Part shown: positions 1 through 12,600 of the stretch, one piece after another
Layout: every line of letters begins with the position of its first letter
Position numbering within the stretch: position 1 is the stretch's first letter
Source of the DNA: Symsagittifera roscoffensis
Lineage: Eukaryota; Xenacoelomorpha; Acoela; Convolutidae
Reading direction: 5' to 3'
Length of the DNA: 64,000 nucleotides
Assembly: GCF_963678635.1 (NCBI RefSeq)
Contig: NC_087071.1
Location: 2,970,365-3,034,364 of the forward strand
Program-made: the position numbers and the translations under genes
Notes under the pieces: generated by a model
Seen by the model: the letters and a program-made list of their open reading frames with translations, nothing else
The model's database searches: none
Told to the model about the DNA's origin: nothing

Positions 1-1229
1 CAAATAAACAAGTATGATGAGTTAGTAGAAGTAAGCTTTGGTGAGATCTGTTTAAAAATGTAGGGATCTATATATCCTACCGCATCCAAAGTTGCTTTCC
101 GGTTTGATACTGGTTTTCGATGGTCAATTTTGCTCCAGGGGTAAACTTTGTTCGAAAAAAAACCTATAAAACCGCTTGAATTTTTAAATATTCAAAAAAA
201 AACAAAATTTTGAAAGACACTTTTTTTAGGTGTTAATTTTTTGAAAATTAGAACTTATTTTTAAATTCACTTTTTATGAGAAGATTAATTGAGTAGTCAT
301 TAGAGATCAACATAATATGACTGTTTCAGATATACTTTTAGTGTTTCCCTCAGAGAAATCAGAAAAATTAAAAGCCATTTCCGACAAAACGAACTTATTA
401 AGGTTTTCTGATCATAGCATATCTGATGATCGATACTTTAGTTGGTCTTTCTTCCAACAGAAAAAACTAACCATGTTTGTCACACAGTTGAAACCGCTAA
501 GAAAAGAAAACATTCAAGAAACAAAATATAGAGCGTAAACTATTTTATTATTAAAACAGTTGGCTACTAAACTGACATTGCATGGACACTCATTGAGTTG
601 AGAACGAAAAAAAAATTACCACAAGAAATTATTGTCAAAAACATTATGAGCAAGTTTTAAATTTTTACATCAAAAACTGCCTGATTTTTTAAACAACAAT
701 TTTTATCATTGAAGCGACACAATTTAAGACAACTAGGCCAATAAACAAAACCGGAAAACATCAATTTCGAATAAAGCTTTTAAAAAAACCCGAAAATCTA
801 ACTTTACAAAATCAGGGCTATTTAGTTATAAATTAAAAGAAAAAACAATAACCAAAAACAATTGCATCTACGATAAAAAATTCTGGTCTCACAAATGTCC
901 CACAACGCGGCATTTCAGCCACGAAAGCATAAGCCGATAAACAAAAGGTCGACATTGTTCTTCCACACCTAATTAAACTAAAGTCGAACCGCGAAACATT
1001 AATTTTGAAATTCAAAATTTTCTAAGATCTTCTAAAATTAAAACATTTACAAATCAAAAAAACCAAAATTTGTTCGATGAAACTTCAAATCAGTTTTTGA
1101 TTTCACAAAATAACCACACAAACCGAAAAATAAGTTTCAAATAGATTTTGTTTCGTTAATTTTAAAACGTTGGAGATTAAGTTATGCTTGTTAGTTTTCT
1201 GAAACAATTTCCACCATTTAGATTCGGAG
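1..1229. other. AT-rich spacer, no gene recognised
   Basis: AT-rich non-coding sequence left of the assembly gap. The longest open frame (317-538, 73 codons, plus) has no recognisable domain and no splice-site context that ties it to a gene. It lies downstream of the last POC1 exon, so it may include 3' flank of that gene, but I see no convincing poly(A) signal. Confidence 0.5.
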
Positions 1230-1429
1230 NNNNNNNNNNNNNNNNNNNNNNNNNNNNNNNNNNNNNNNNNNNNNNNNNNNNNNNNNNNNNNNNNNNNNNN
1301 NNNNNNNNNNNNNNNNNNNNNNNNNNNNNNNNNNNNNNNNNNNNNNNNNNNNNNNNNNNNNNNNNNNNNNNNNNNNNNNNNNNNNNNNNNNNNNNNNNNN
1401 NNNNNNNNNNNNNNNNNNNNNNNNNNNNN
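1230..1429. other. Assembly gap (200 N)
   Basis: Exactly 200 consecutive N, the kind of fixed-length run used for a scaffold join of unknown size. Open frames that span it are meaningless. Confidence 0.99.
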
Positions 1430-1638
1430 TTATCGTTCGCAAAATGTTTGTGGATAAATCGATTAGATACTTACTTTAATCTGTACATTTTTCTGTTTTT
1501 AATTGATTTTATCCATTTTGTCACTGCGGGTCATAGATCACGAAAATTGTATGATTTGCAACTTTCGGTCAACCCTGGCAGTGAAGCAAATCAGCCCGTG
1601 TAGAAAAAAATTATTTAGTTAATTATTCATTTAATTAA

Positions 1639-2075
1639 CTAATTGTTAACATCATTATTTGCCTTTTGCTCGTCATTTTTCTCTATCTGTGCAGTTTTGC
1701 TAGTCATCAAATAGTTCAGTTTGTCTTCAGTATTGGTCAACCTTTGCTCGATTATGGCGACAGTTTGTGTCAAAATGTCCATTTGATTTGTAATCATCTC
1801 CAATTTTTCCATGATTCTCAAATTGTCTTCTTTCGACTTTGCAGAGTTCTGTCCTTCTTTCGTTATTACAGGCTGTGAAATTACTGACTCGACAGCGGAT
1901 GGCTCTAAGATTTCGGCTTGTTGAGAAAATTCGGTTGGGTGAACACAATCAGTAGCAGTGTGAATTGTTCTAGAACTTTCTAGAATGGGATTGGTGTGAG
2001 AGCGTAGTGACGTATATGTGATGTCAGTATTCGTAGTGCTCTGAATTGGTTGGAAAGTCGATCGTCCCATAAAGC
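1639..2075 (-). CDS. poc1: POC1 exon 7 (linker and coiled coil, stop)
   Basis: Acceptor TTTGTTTAG precedes GC at 2075-2074, completing a Gly codon begun in exon 6. The exon encodes residues 328-472 and ends with TAG at 1641-1639. The first 80 residues are low-complexity Ser/Thr. The last part is an amphipathic helix matching the conserved POC1 C-terminal motif ([12 protein letters not shown]). The methionine at 2068 is internal, not a start. Confidence 0.9.
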
Positions 2076-5000
2076 CTAAACAAAATTTGAAGTTAAATTT
2101 TGGCTAATAAATGATACTGAACTCACTTAATGGTTCAAGGCTGTTTTTAATACTACAAAATGTATTTAAAAACCTGAAAAAACCGGAAAATCGCAAAATG
2201 AACAAAAAATGAAATTAAAAAAAAACGAAAATTAAAAAGCTAAAATACGTAAAGCAAACAGAAACTATTTTCTAGTTGGCCGTGAAAAAAGTGTCTTTAA
2301 ATTACCCAGGGCAATTAATGGCAATCAAAAAATCACACTGTTGAAGAAACCGGAAGAAAATCTAAGAGTGCATTCAACGATTTAAATGAGAAGAACAAAA
2401 AAAGTGTCAAGAAGCTCCACACTACAGCTGTCAATGAGCTGTCAATAAAATCCAAAAGTTCCTTAACACTTGGTTTCCTATTCTGATGATTTTTTTAAAT
2501 AAAAATTTACTTTCGCTCATTCCATTTGAAGACATCTGCAAGTGTGAACTGTTTTCGTTTCCGAAGTTGTTTTCACTCCTTGGCAAGCTTCGTGGCAGTT
2601 TCGGCTGGTCAATTTTTCGCTTAATTGTCTTCTTACTTTTTGACTCGGCTTAAACAAAAAACCCCGATGAAGTTTACTGTCTGTTCAAATGAGCTCTTCT
2701 CCAAACCCGGGTTGACCTCCATAGACAAAAATGCTAATAATACATTACAATTGCCTAATCTAATTCCTTGAAAAAAAAACGAGACATAAAAATCTCACAC
2801 ATTTTACTAAAATGGTGTCATCGAGTTTTGTTTTGGCATAAAAAACGATGTGTCATACTAAATGAAAAAGAAAAAAATTTTTGTCAAAAAAAAACACTAA
2901 TCCTACAATTTCCATATATTGAAGTTGTATGACTAGCATTTTCGTGATAAAAGTTGAAATATCTTCGAAATTTTTTTTCGTTTTTTTTCCACTGCAAATT
3001 GAATTTTGTACTCGAACAAACATTTTTCAAAAAAAATTGTACGCGAAATTTATTTTTTTGCATGTACAATGTAGTCCTGGATAAAGCAATATTGGACTTT
3101 TTTCGCTTAAAAACTATTTTCAAAAATGCATAAATTCTTCTTTCTTTTGTATGGCATGTTTCTGTATGCCTTGATTAATGTCTGTTAATTAAAAAATTCA
3201 AACGTTAAAAATAATCATCCTTACAAATTTTGGCCAAAATTTAAAAATTCTATACTTACATTGTATTATTTGTATAAGACAACATTAAGACATTTCAGGC
3301 CACTTCCAATGCATTTTCAATACAATACGGTTAAACCTTTGGTTATTCCAAGTTTTGTTTCAACTGTGTTCGGTTACGAACACTACTAAAAAAGTTTGAG
3401 AAATTAAAGTATAAATATTTTTGCGTTATAGAAAATTGCTAGTCACACAATTTCCATATATTGAAGTTGTATGACTAGCATTTTTGTGATAAAAGTTGAA
3501 GTAATTTCGATTTTTTTTTCTTTTTTTTCCACTGCAAATTGAATTTTGTACTCGAACAAACAATTTTCATAAAAAATTGTACGCGAAATTTAATTTTTTG
3601 CAGGTACAATGTAGTCCTGGATAAAGCAATATTGGACTTTTTTCGCTGAAAAACTATTTTCAAAAATGCATAAAACTCTTCTTTCTTTTGTATGTCATGT
3701 TTCTGTATGCCTTGATTAATGTCTGTTAATTAAAAAAATCAAACGTTAAAAATAATCATCATTACAAATTTTGGCCAAAATTTAAAAATTCTATACTTAC
3801 CTTGTATTATTTGTATAAGACAGCATTAAGACATTTCAGGCCGCTTCCAATGCATTTTCAATACAATACGGTTAAACCTTTGGTTATTCCAGGTTTTGTT
3901 TCAACTGTGTTCGGTTACGAACACTACTAAAAAAGTTTGAGAAATTAAAATATAAATATTTTTGCGTTATAGAAAAATCACTAATCTTAGACCTTTCATG
4001 CAATTTTCTGTACTTATGGAATTGCAAGAAAAGTGTATGATTCGCATTTTCCCTTTTATGAAAATTGAATGATTAGCATTTTTGGTCAACCCTAGAATAG
4101 AAATACCAAATGATCAACCAATCAACGCCTTTTTAAATGCCTAGGATCGGCTGAGTTTATCGCCGGTTTCATTCGAGTTTTTGAATGCTGAGATTTAATG
4201 GGCTAAAAAACTTCTGGTTTTTTGGGTTGACCATCCTACAAAAACTATCCTATCTTAGAACTTTTGTTTAGAATTTTTGTTTTCCTACTTTTTTCTTCCA
4301 ACTATTTTTTCCCAAAACTAAAAAAAACGCAAAAAAACCATTTCGAAATTGTTTCTATATCGTAAAAACAAAAGAAAATCAATTTTGGAGCCTTTTTGTT
4401 TTTTTTTTCAAAAAAATGCATGTAAATTTTTCCAGGTTGTGGTTGTAATGTATGCCTTTTGATCCAAAAATTAAGAAACTAAGGGAGTTTTTTTTCAATG
4501 AATCTCCTAATTATACGTAATTATAGCGGTTTGAAATTAATTTAGAAGCATTAGTTTTTCATTTATGACGAATCATGTCATGTCATATATCTGCGGACGT
4601 GTTGTTTTATTGGGTTCAGGTATAAATCGACAAATATCTAGTTAACAACAAAAACTAATTTTATGAAGAATTTAACAAAAAAGAAACAGAAACCTCACGT
4701 TGAGAAACAAATTCTTTGGGCTCTGAGTTTTCGTTATTCTACTCTGTGTCAGCGGAGAAATTTTAAACTGGTTATAAGAAAAAAAAATTTAAAACGAAAG
4801 TCACTAACTTACACTTTTCCTATGAGAAGAAAAACCCTATCTTGTAGCATTCTTAGAGTCTAATTGTGCAAGTTAACTATAATAATTTGGAAAATTTCGA
4901 CCAAAAAATTGCGTCTTTTCGGCGCGCGCTCCCCCATCAAAATTAGTAAAGATTGGTGCCCAAGGCGACTTTAGAAATTTCTAAGGTTCCGTCATCAAAA

Positions 5001-8000
5001 ACGGATATCTCACCATAGTACAAAGGTGGGTCCCTTTCGGTCGGCAGGGGGTCAAATCCCTGAAGAAAAGGCGTCCGCCCAACGCCCCTTCCCCCTCCCC
5101 ACCTAAATCCGCTAGTGGTAGGGTTTTGAGTCTTTTTACTTTTCGTTTTTTACTTAGTTCTAGTCTCTTCGGCGCCAAAGGACAAAAAATTTCAAAAATA
5201 TTTGTTAATTGAAACCGCTCTGGTAGGATTTTGTTGTGCTCCTTGCTCGGAATTGAGCATTTTGTTTTACTTTTCGGAATTGAGGAAAAAGAGGCATGCT
5301 CATATATAAGCCCAACTAAAACGCTACAAATTTAGCGCTAGTCACTAGCTATTAACAGCGGGGGGGGGGGGGGTAGTTAAAGATATCTAGAAGCTCTACC
5401 TGAGAAAACATCTCTCAGCTGTTCGGTTGGCTCTGTGAAGTTTGTATCCCATATGAGTATCTGGTTGTCTGATCCAGCCGATGCGAATTGGTCGCCTGTC
5501 TTCGTGAATGCAACTGCAGTGGCTGCGTGTGGTTGATGACCGTGTAAAGTGTAGATTAACCTGTTGGGTTGAAAAAGAAGTTAAAAATAAAACGGATCTT
5601 CTTTTAGTTATTTTGAAAACTGCTGGATAATTCTCGAATCTGATTGGTTGAAATTATTAACAATTATAAACGACAAAAAATCAAGATTTTCATTAACCAA
5701 AAAAGCTCAATGAAAAAAACAACCCGAGAAAACTTCTCTGAAAAAGTTTTAAAAAAAGAATAGACACAAGTGATAAACTGTGTCTTTCCCAATAAAGCGC
5801 CTCAGGCTGCTAACAAAAAAATCTATCAGCCGCTTGAAACCGTTTTTTTACGGGGAGGGTTTTTTTTGGTTGTTTCAAAAGAAAAATCGGTAATTTCTGT
5901 AACATTAGTATGCTCTTCTTATAAATAGAAAGTTGTATGAAATTCAAAACTTTCAATAATTTTCTATCGCTTTTTAGATTTGTCACCCCTCATGAACTAC
6001 CCGGGTCGAGATCCCGCTCAAAAACCGCTCAAGATATGAGCGGTTTGAGCGGTTTTTCAGCAAGATTTGAGCGATTTGAGCGGTTTGGGCGGTTTGGGCG
6101 TTTTTTTTGGATCAAATTAGGCTCAAATTAGGTTCAAAAAATCTTGCTTCAAATTAGGTGAAAAATCTCGACTCGGGTACTAAAAACTTTCCATTTTTAA
6201 AATTTTTTCAAAGCTCACTCAACAAATGAATTCTTATAGTGACTATAACAACAACTCTGAGACAAAGTATCCACCGAAATAAAAAACGTCGCGTGGAATA
6301 ACTTCTCTGAATAACCAACTTTTTTTCTTACTAGAAACCTAACTGCCCTTTTTGGTGTTCTTCCATATGTGATTTTCGTCAATATAACTTTTGGAAATTT
6401 TTAACAAATTCTCTTCTTGAAAACAAATGTATAACTGATTATGGGAATGAAAACTGAAGGGTCAAAGGTGAATGAACTGGACTGACCTGCCCTCTTTTAG
6501 GTCGTGTATCTTGACCGTGCAGTCACTGCTGGCTGATAAGAGGACATCTCCCTGGCGGGGGTGGAAATGAAGAGAGTTCACGCAGGACTCGTGGCTGTGG
6601 TAGCTTTGTAGTAATCTATTCACCCTACAAACACAACACATCGAAATAAATTACGGTTTTTTATCATAATGGAATGTCCAAATTAAAAAATTAAACTAGA
6701 AAAAAAAAGTTTAATAAAAATTTTTTTAGACAAGAAGCTCATTTTTAAAATTTTTCAAATTTTAATTTTTAAATGAAAATAAACTTTTGTACTCAAATCG
6801 ACATAACAGTGTTTTTTAACACAAACACATAAAAATAATAAGTTAGATGTGTTAGGTTGATATTGTTCATCATTATAGTTTTATATTTTATTGCATTCAC
6901 CCTACACAGAACAAAATGAAAAATTTAAAAACGAACGTTTCAAAAAAGTTTTTTCTTACGACAAGCTTCACATTTTTAAATTCTCAGTTTAAATTATTAT
7001 ACCTATTAAAAAAGTTACTCATTACGACCCAACTACAATTTTTATACACAAAGACAAAGAAATAACTAGTGATCTTTTTTCATTGTTTTAGTTTTTATAA
7101 TTTGAGAGCAAAAATCATTGTCCTGTATCAAACCCCTCCCCCAATGCCCCTACCTGCAATCCCACAATTTGATGCCCCCACTTGATAATCCAGTGGCAAT
7201 ACAAGTACCAGACGGGTGGAACCTGACATCGTGCATGGAGGCTTCGTTGTCGTAGAACGTGTGAACACACTCTTTCGTTCGGATGTCCCAGATTTTGGTC
7301 GACTTGTCATCGCCACACGAAGCTATCAGGCTGGAGTCGGGGGCGAATCGCGCTGCACGGACCTAGAAAAATATAATGAAAAGCAAAGAACTTTGATTTC
7401 AAAAAAAAAACAATCCATTGGGCGAAAACCCCAAATTTTGATTTTTCTAGGAATGAATGTGGTTTGAAAGTTTACAGTATTTCTTAATTTGATTCAAAAA
7501 AACGGTCCATATTTAATTAAACTGAGTTATTTCGTGTTTTCTTTGTGTTTTTCCGGAAAAAAAATGTGGAAGCTCAACGCGAGCGTATATTTTTGTTATG
7601 AAACTATCTTAGGTCCCACTATCGAGGTCGTCCAATCTATTTAATAAGAGATTTAAGAGGACATTGTTATCCGGTATACAACCCCCCCTCTCCTAACTGT
7701 GGAAATCCTCCAAGAACTTTCTCTAGGTTTGTACAAACTCACATAACTTACCCAGTTGGTGTGTTGATTGAGAGAGAACTGAAACTTCTGTCTGTGAACT
7801 GACCATATCTTCACACTCTTGTCGTCAGAGGCAGTCGCTATGAACTCTCCATCAGAAGAAAAGTCAACTGACCTCACAGTTGCTGACGAAAAAATAATTG
7901 AAAAATTAGCTGCCAAGATAATTTTAGAAAATACACGGTTTCTGTGTCAGTAGCCAAGAACGTTTCAGCGATTATTAAAAAACAAAATTATAAAATTCAA

Positions 8001-11000
8001 TTTCAATTCTAATTTTTTAATTTCTAATTATCGTTTCTTGTTCGTGACGTGATGAGAGTTTTGAAATAAAGCCTAGAATTGAGACATACGCGCTAGAAAT
8101 TTTTTTTAAAAAGGGTTTTTTTGACATTTTGTTTTTTTTTAGAAAATTGAATTAAAACAAAACAAAGATGAATTTGAAAAAAAATGAATTTAAAAAAAAT
8201 AATAATAATAATTTTTACAAAAACCAATTTTCAAAGTTTTCACTGAATTTCAAAGAGAATATTTTAAGAATTATGTCAAGAAAATACTGATGAAACATCA
8301 CATTATTATTTTAATTGGAGTAAAGTTAAAGTTTCATCATTTAAATAAAAACTAAATGTACCAGTTTGTATCCTACAAAACTGGCACGCATTATTTGCTC
8401 AAAGTAAAAATTCTAATATTCCCAAACGGTTGTTGTACATGATGAGATTTTTTGGAAATTCTATTAGAGCTTCGACTTTAAACTGGTATAGTTTTATTAT
8501 CATATGTCATACGACTTATCCGATGTATATTTGGATTAAAAAACTTAGAAAAAAACCAAAACCCCGAGGAGAAAATCTTACGCTTTCCAAGTGAGCGGAT
8601 CAATAACAGTCAAAAATTCTTGAAGTTTCATCATAGAAGAAAATAAAGATTGATGCAACCTCATAGAAAGAAGAGGACTTTTTGTTTTTGTCAGAATAAA
8701 TACGGCAGCTTTAAAAAACAAATGACTCTGTTTTGCCAATAATAGCAAAACAACAGTGACTAGTCTTAGCTAGGCTCAACTTACAAGTTTTTTATCGACT
8801 TATGAGATTTTCAAGCAATACTGAATAAGAATCGATTAACCGTAAAAATTTTGCATGAAAAAATGATAAACCGGTAATGGTGGAACAAATGCCTAAATTA
8901 TGTGTTTTTTCTCGCAAAATGTATTCAAACACACTTAAATCAATTTTTTTCTTCATTGTGCAGGTTCTTGCTAACACAGAGCAAGCATAAACAAGTTTAC
9001 GTATTTGCGACTAAAAATTTACGACTTGACGATGAAAGGAAGAGTTGGTTTGACGGATTGATCACCATTTGGAAAATGCTTATCATACGATTCCCTACAT
9101 CTAAAACGCTATCAGAAATGGTCATACTATAAAAAGCTTATCATACAACTCACTACAAGGTTTTTTGTGGAAAAAAAGCTTATCATACGATTCTCTTTGA
9201 TGAAAACTGAAAGAAAATCGTTTTTTTTTTCACTATTTTGGTGTTAAAAGTTTTTTCAAAAGAATTTTTAGGCAAATTTAAATGAGCTTGTATTGAATTT
9301 TATTTTAAAAAAATTAATTAAAAGAAACAAGGGTCCGATGAAGTTTTTCTGTGATAGCAGAATATTTATTTTTCGGTTTTAGATTAAATCATGTAACATA
9401 ACTCTGCCCAAGAAAGTTCAGGGTTTTCAATATCTGAATTTTTAGAAATAAAGTCCTCGTTTCTATTTTTTTGATTTTTTTTGTGAAGATCTAACTTTAA
9501 ACTTATTTAACATCTATCAATACGTAGTTTAATCTGCAGTTTTGATGCCGTTTAGCTTGCTTGCCTTTTTTTTCAGAAAACTTTTTCTGTCGTTTCCTTG
9601 TGAAACACAATAATTGATTTATGCGAAGCAAAACTTATTTACATGAAAAAAATTGTCATGTAATTCTAAAGTATGGAAAAAATATCTACCGTAAAATTCC
9701 ATAGCATGAGGAAATTGCTCATAATGCTGTCTGTTTTCATACAATTTTTTTTTGTCTTTGGAATTGTGCTGAGTTGTATGATAGGCTTTTTTTCAATAGA
9801 ATTGAATTTATTAACAAGCAATTTCTGTCAATCCGAGTACCTGCTTTTATGCAAAAATGTCGAAATCGATCAGATTGATAGATTTTCTAGCCTCCCTTAG
9901 AGTCTAGTTTTTGTAATTTCCAGTCTTTAAAATAGCAGGAATAAGTTGAAAATCTTGACAAAAATGTTGACGGTTTTTTGGGTAATGCTTTGATTGGGCA
10001 TCGATTGGACAAATGCTGATTTAATTTTGTTCAAGAATGTCTAAACTGAAAAAAAAAAATTGTTTTATGAAAATAGTGCAAGAAACGGTTTAAAATTGAT
10101 AATAATCATTTATATTAGCTGTTTTTTCTACATTGTGATTTTTTAAAAAAGGACTTTGAATTATTGAGAATTCACCGTTTTTTCTACTTTTCTACTTAGT
10201 AATTTTCAACATAGTACTTTTCTACAAAATGTATTTCAAAATTGACACCTATTCAATTCCGCAATTAAATTGAAACAAATCAATTGCAAACTCTCTGTTT
10301 TCTGTACGGGAAAACATGATATCAGGCAAAAATTAAAGCTTAAATTATCAAAGCCAGGGTGGGAAGCTCGACTTTGGTTTCAACTGTTTAAAACTAGAGA
10401 GTGAAAAGTTTGCGTAATACTGAAAAAATAGCTTTTTTGTTTTTTATCAACCATTTTTTAACAAAATGCCATAAAGTTTGCAAGTGTTTTTAGTTTTTAG
10501 GTAATTCTTTTTTTTAAATATTCAGTTAAATATAATTCAACCCCCTTCCCCCCCAGGAATAAAATTTTAGTCTTCTCCCCAGTACTAAGTATAATGTTTT
10601 TCTGGTTTACCCGAGTGAGCTTTGAAGGCGTTGTTCTCCCCCTTAATACTGGGCACCCACAGTCTCACACTCCTGTCACGTGACCCACTCCCCACCAAGT
10701 GTCCGGTGGGGCTAAAACAGACACTCGTCACCCCGTCTGTGTGTCCCGAAAAGCGAAACACTCTCGCCTGGGGGGACTTGAAGTTCCACACCATGATGGT
10801 CCCGTCCAGAGAGGACGATGCCAGTTGTCTGGAGTTCGGGTTGAAATCAACGGCTAAAAACATTATGTAATTACAGTATAAACCGTGTTATGCGTCTCAA
10901 TTATACTATCTAGTTATGAAGATTTTCTGTTCATGGACGACTTTTCAATACTATTTTGGAAAGAATTGACGACCACAATTTTAGATGAAAAACAACAACT

Positions 11001-11524
11001 ATAAATTTGAGGATGAGGAAGCGCTCCAAAAAATCTGATTTATCGAAATGAGTTGCAAGCGGCCAAAGTTATTTTTTCAAAAAATAGAAATTTTTAATGG
11101 GTTCTCTGCTCTTCAAGAATAACGTTCGTCTAATATACAATTTTAGTGAGTTTTCTAATAAAAACCCGTCTTCGTCCGAAATAAACTGATAGATCTGCAA
11201 CTTTCCATGCCTGTTAAGAGAAACTCAATTAAATAAGCATAATTTTTGTTTAGAAATGTCAAAAAAATTTTCTGGTGAAAAACTTAAAGAGACCAAACAT
11301 TAAACTCAAATAGTAATCAAAACTGAAAAAGATGAAATGCAAACTTGACATTTTCTTGTCCAAAATTACATTGACAAAAAAAAATAACCGTGAGGACAAA
11401 AACAAATTAAAAATATAAAAATACCTGTGATAGCATCCTTGTGACCTTTGTAATGCTGCGCCACTGAAGGATCACAGAGGTCATTTGCAGTTGTTGATGT
11501 TGTTGTTGTTGTTTTTGTTGACAT
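1639..11524 (-). CDS. poc1: POC1 centriolar WD40 protein, 7-exon gene
   Basis: POC1 family proteins bind centrioles and basal bodies and stabilise their microtubule triplets. Seven exons join with consistent phases and GT-AG borders into 1419 nt (472 residues plus stop), close to the usual length of about 480 for POC1B. Exon 1 encodes a Thr-rich start followed by [16 protein letters not shown], the family's N-terminal signature. Residues of about 20-310 form seven WD repeats, with repeat ends such as [42 protein letters not shown] and QILIWDT. Exon 7 supplies a Ser/Thr-rich linker and the C-terminal coiled coil (about residues 413-450) with [19 protein letters not shown], diagnostic of POC1. 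An in-frame TGA lies three codons before the ATG. Introns are 78% or more of the locus and carry many repeats. Exon count and borders are inferred from sequence only; I have no transcript. Confidence 0.95.
2706..4093. repeat. Foldback element copy in POC1 intron 6
   Basis: The left end reads CCCGGGTTGACC, followed by AAAAATGCTAATAATACA. The right end is its near inverse, with GATTAGCATTTTTGG then TCAACCC. The interior contains hairpin-forming pairs of the form CTAGTCATACAA / TTGTATGACTAG. The termini match elements at 34028, 38912, 43839 and (inverted) 61295. No coding capacity was recognised; probably a non-autonomous terminal-inverted-repeat transposon. No clear target-site duplication was found. 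Confidence 0.6.
2904..3987. repeat. Two tandem copies of a 542-bp unit
   Basis: Unit 1 covers about 2904-3445 and unit 2 about 3446-3987, with only scattered substitutions and 1-2 bp indels. The anchor TTCCATATATTGAAG recurs with a 542-bp offset, as does GGTTAAACCTTTGGTTATTCC. The duplication lies inside the foldback element, in intron 6 of POC1. The minus-strand open frames at 2884-3123 and 3475-3663 are duplicated non-coding sequence, not genes. Confidence 0.85.
4886..5117 (-). mobile_element. Truncated hAT-type MITE fragment
   Basis: Shares its internal sequence with the intact MITE at 13390-13832, in the opposite orientation. Shared blocks include the GCGCGCGC segment, TGGTGCC, a GATATCTCA segment and a C-rich stretch before AAATCCGCTAGTG. 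The right terminus (CCGCTAGTG) corresponds to the terminal inverted repeat; the other end is missing. It lies in POC1 intron 6. Confidence 0.65.
5360..5373. repeat. G14 homopolymer tract
   Basis: Fourteen consecutive G on the plus strand, so C14 in the POC1 pre-mRNA about 26 nt downstream of the exon 6 donor. Similar tracts occur at 12622 and 13124. Confidence 0.9.
5400..5560 (-). CDS. poc1: POC1 exon 6 (WD repeat 7)
   Basis: Acceptor CCCAACAG, donor GTAGAG. It completes an Arg codon from exon 5 and encodes residues 275-327, including [24 protein letters not shown] and ILIWDTNF, the final WD repeat. It ends in phase 1, which matches the GC start of exon 7. Confidence 0.92.
5998..6179. mobile_element. 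182-bp MITE with ACCCGAGTCGAGAT-type termini
   Basis: Begins TACCCGGGTCGAGAT and ends ATCTCGACTCGGGTA, a near-perfect terminal inverted repeat. The interior is built of GAGCGGTTT and its inverse AACCGCTC, so it would fold into a long hairpin. The flanking TA on both sides is compatible with a TA target duplication (Tc1/mariner-like), but that rests on this copy alone. Relatives lie at 56031-56209 and 60690-60878. It sits in POC1 intron 5. Confidence 0.6.
6487..6624 (-). CDS. poc1: POC1 exon 5 (WD repeat 6)
   Basis: Acceptor GTTTGTAG, donor GTCAGT. Encodes residues 229-273 with [19 protein letters not shown] and [16 protein letters not shown], aligning with the sixth POC1 repeat. Enters in phase 2 and leaves in phase 2, agreeing with both neighbours. 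Confidence 0.92.
7154..7362 (-). CDS. poc1: POC1 exon 4 (WD repeats 4-5)
   Basis: Acceptor TTTTTCTAG, donor GTAGGG. Encodes residues 159-227 in phase 0, including [20 protein letters not shown] and [20 protein letters not shown]. Plus-strand and minus-strand open frames over this stretch in other registers are shadows. Confidence 0.93.
7752..7882 (-). CDS. poc1: POC1 exon 3 (WD repeat 3)
   Basis: Acceptor TTTTTTCGTCAG, donor GTAAGT (consensus). Encodes residues 115-158 with [20 protein letters not shown] and the highly conserved [16 protein letters not shown] segment of POC1. Ends in phase 0. Confidence 0.93.
7883..10610 (-). other. POC1 intron 2, repeat debris only
   Basis: 2.7 kb of AT-rich intron without recognisable coding sequence. 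Around 9074-9195 there are three degenerate copies of GCTTATCATACGA-type motif, the signature of the foldback family. A short hydrophobic open frame at 9673-9900 has no supporting signal. Confidence 0.6.
10611..10853 (-). CDS. poc1: POC1 exon 2 (WD repeats 1-2)
   Basis: Acceptor TTTTTAG, donor GTAAAC. G from exon 1 plus CC completes Ala34. Residues 34-114 contain [37 protein letters not shown] and [19 protein letters not shown], the first two WD repeats of POC1. Confidence 0.95.
11425..11524 (-). CDS. poc1: POC1 exon 1 (start codon)
   Basis: ATG at 11524-11522, preceded in frame by TGA, so this is the first possible start. Encodes 33 residues: a short ACA-repeat Thr tract, then [20 protein letters not shown], typical of the POC1 amino terminus. 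Donor CAG|GTAT. The promoter was not identified in the AT-rich sequence upstream. Confidence 0.92.
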
Positions 11525-12600
11525 TCTTGATCACACACGTCTTCAGTGAAAAAATTAATTTCTCTGTTTCTGATCAGTGTAATTCAATATTAGCTATTTT
11601 TGTAAAAAAATTTATTTGAGATCTTTTTTTATTATATAAAATAGCTTGATTACTGATTCTTGGTGATAACTAATTTGAAATCCTTTTTAAGTTTGTCATA
11701 TATATTACAACTGATGAAAAATGAATTTTTTGGTGAGTTGAAACGTGCATTTAATTCAAATACGTTTTAAAACACGTTCAGCTATGCTTAAAGCATAAAA
11801 TAAATGACAAAAATGTAGTTTTTGTTTGAGAATGATTCACCTTTAAGCCAAGCACGATATACATTTTTATTGAACAGTACAAAAGAGTTGTCAAAAGCTG
11901 GACTTTTTCATAAGCGACCAATTAAAAATTCATTTCAATGAAGATCTTGAAGCAGCAAAACAAGAAAAAATAAAAACTATTTTATTTCAGAATGAGCTTA
12001 AAGGATCTGAAAAACTCCGACTAATTTCTAGAATAATTCAAGCAAAAACCCCCTGTGTTTTTACCATGAAAATTTTTTCCATCCACTGAAGTTGAAGTTA
12101 TAAAACTTTGAATCCGGGAAAAGTCGATGTAATTTAGCTAATACGTTGTTAAATTATAATCGCATATAATAACAAAGCCGAGATGTTTTTTAACAATTCC
12201 ACCTAACCCCCTCATGTAACTTTAAAAAGCATATCAAAAAATCAGATTTTTATAGGTCTGGAAAAATGTTAGTAGGAAACCCATTAGGGTTACAAACAAA
12301 GATAACGGGAAATTTTCTTTTTGTCAACATGATTGTTTAACAGAATGTTTTTTATGTAGATTTTTCGTAGAACAACTTTTTTGTGTAGCAGATTTTTTTT
12401 ATTTAGAAAAATTGAAAAAATCCAGTTTGGAACCTGAAGAAGAAAAACCAAATGTAAAGAAAACTCCCCACCAGCTAACACTTGTTATGCTCAGACAAAA
12501 AAATTGGAATGGATTATAGAATAAGTAGCAAATCACATTAAAGTGGATTGTTTGTCAATTTTATTTTTCTTTTGAAAATTTGCACGATTTTGTGCAGTGT
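11525..12600. other. Intergenic spacer upstream of POC1
   Basis: AT-rich sequence without recognisable genes; it must contain the POC1 5' UTR and promoter, but I see no clear core element. Confidence 0.5.

Noticed and set aside
1184-1603. Open frame crossing the N gap
   Set aside because: More than half of the frame is undetermined bases; no coding signal on either side.
4981-5178. 65-codon minus-strand frame
   Set aside because: Lies within the hAT MITE fragment and has no transposase similarity.
9673-9900. 75-codon frame with hydrophobic N-terminal part
   Set aside because: Inside POC1 intron 2 on the opposite strand, AT-driven Phe/Leu/Ile content, no homologue or splice context.
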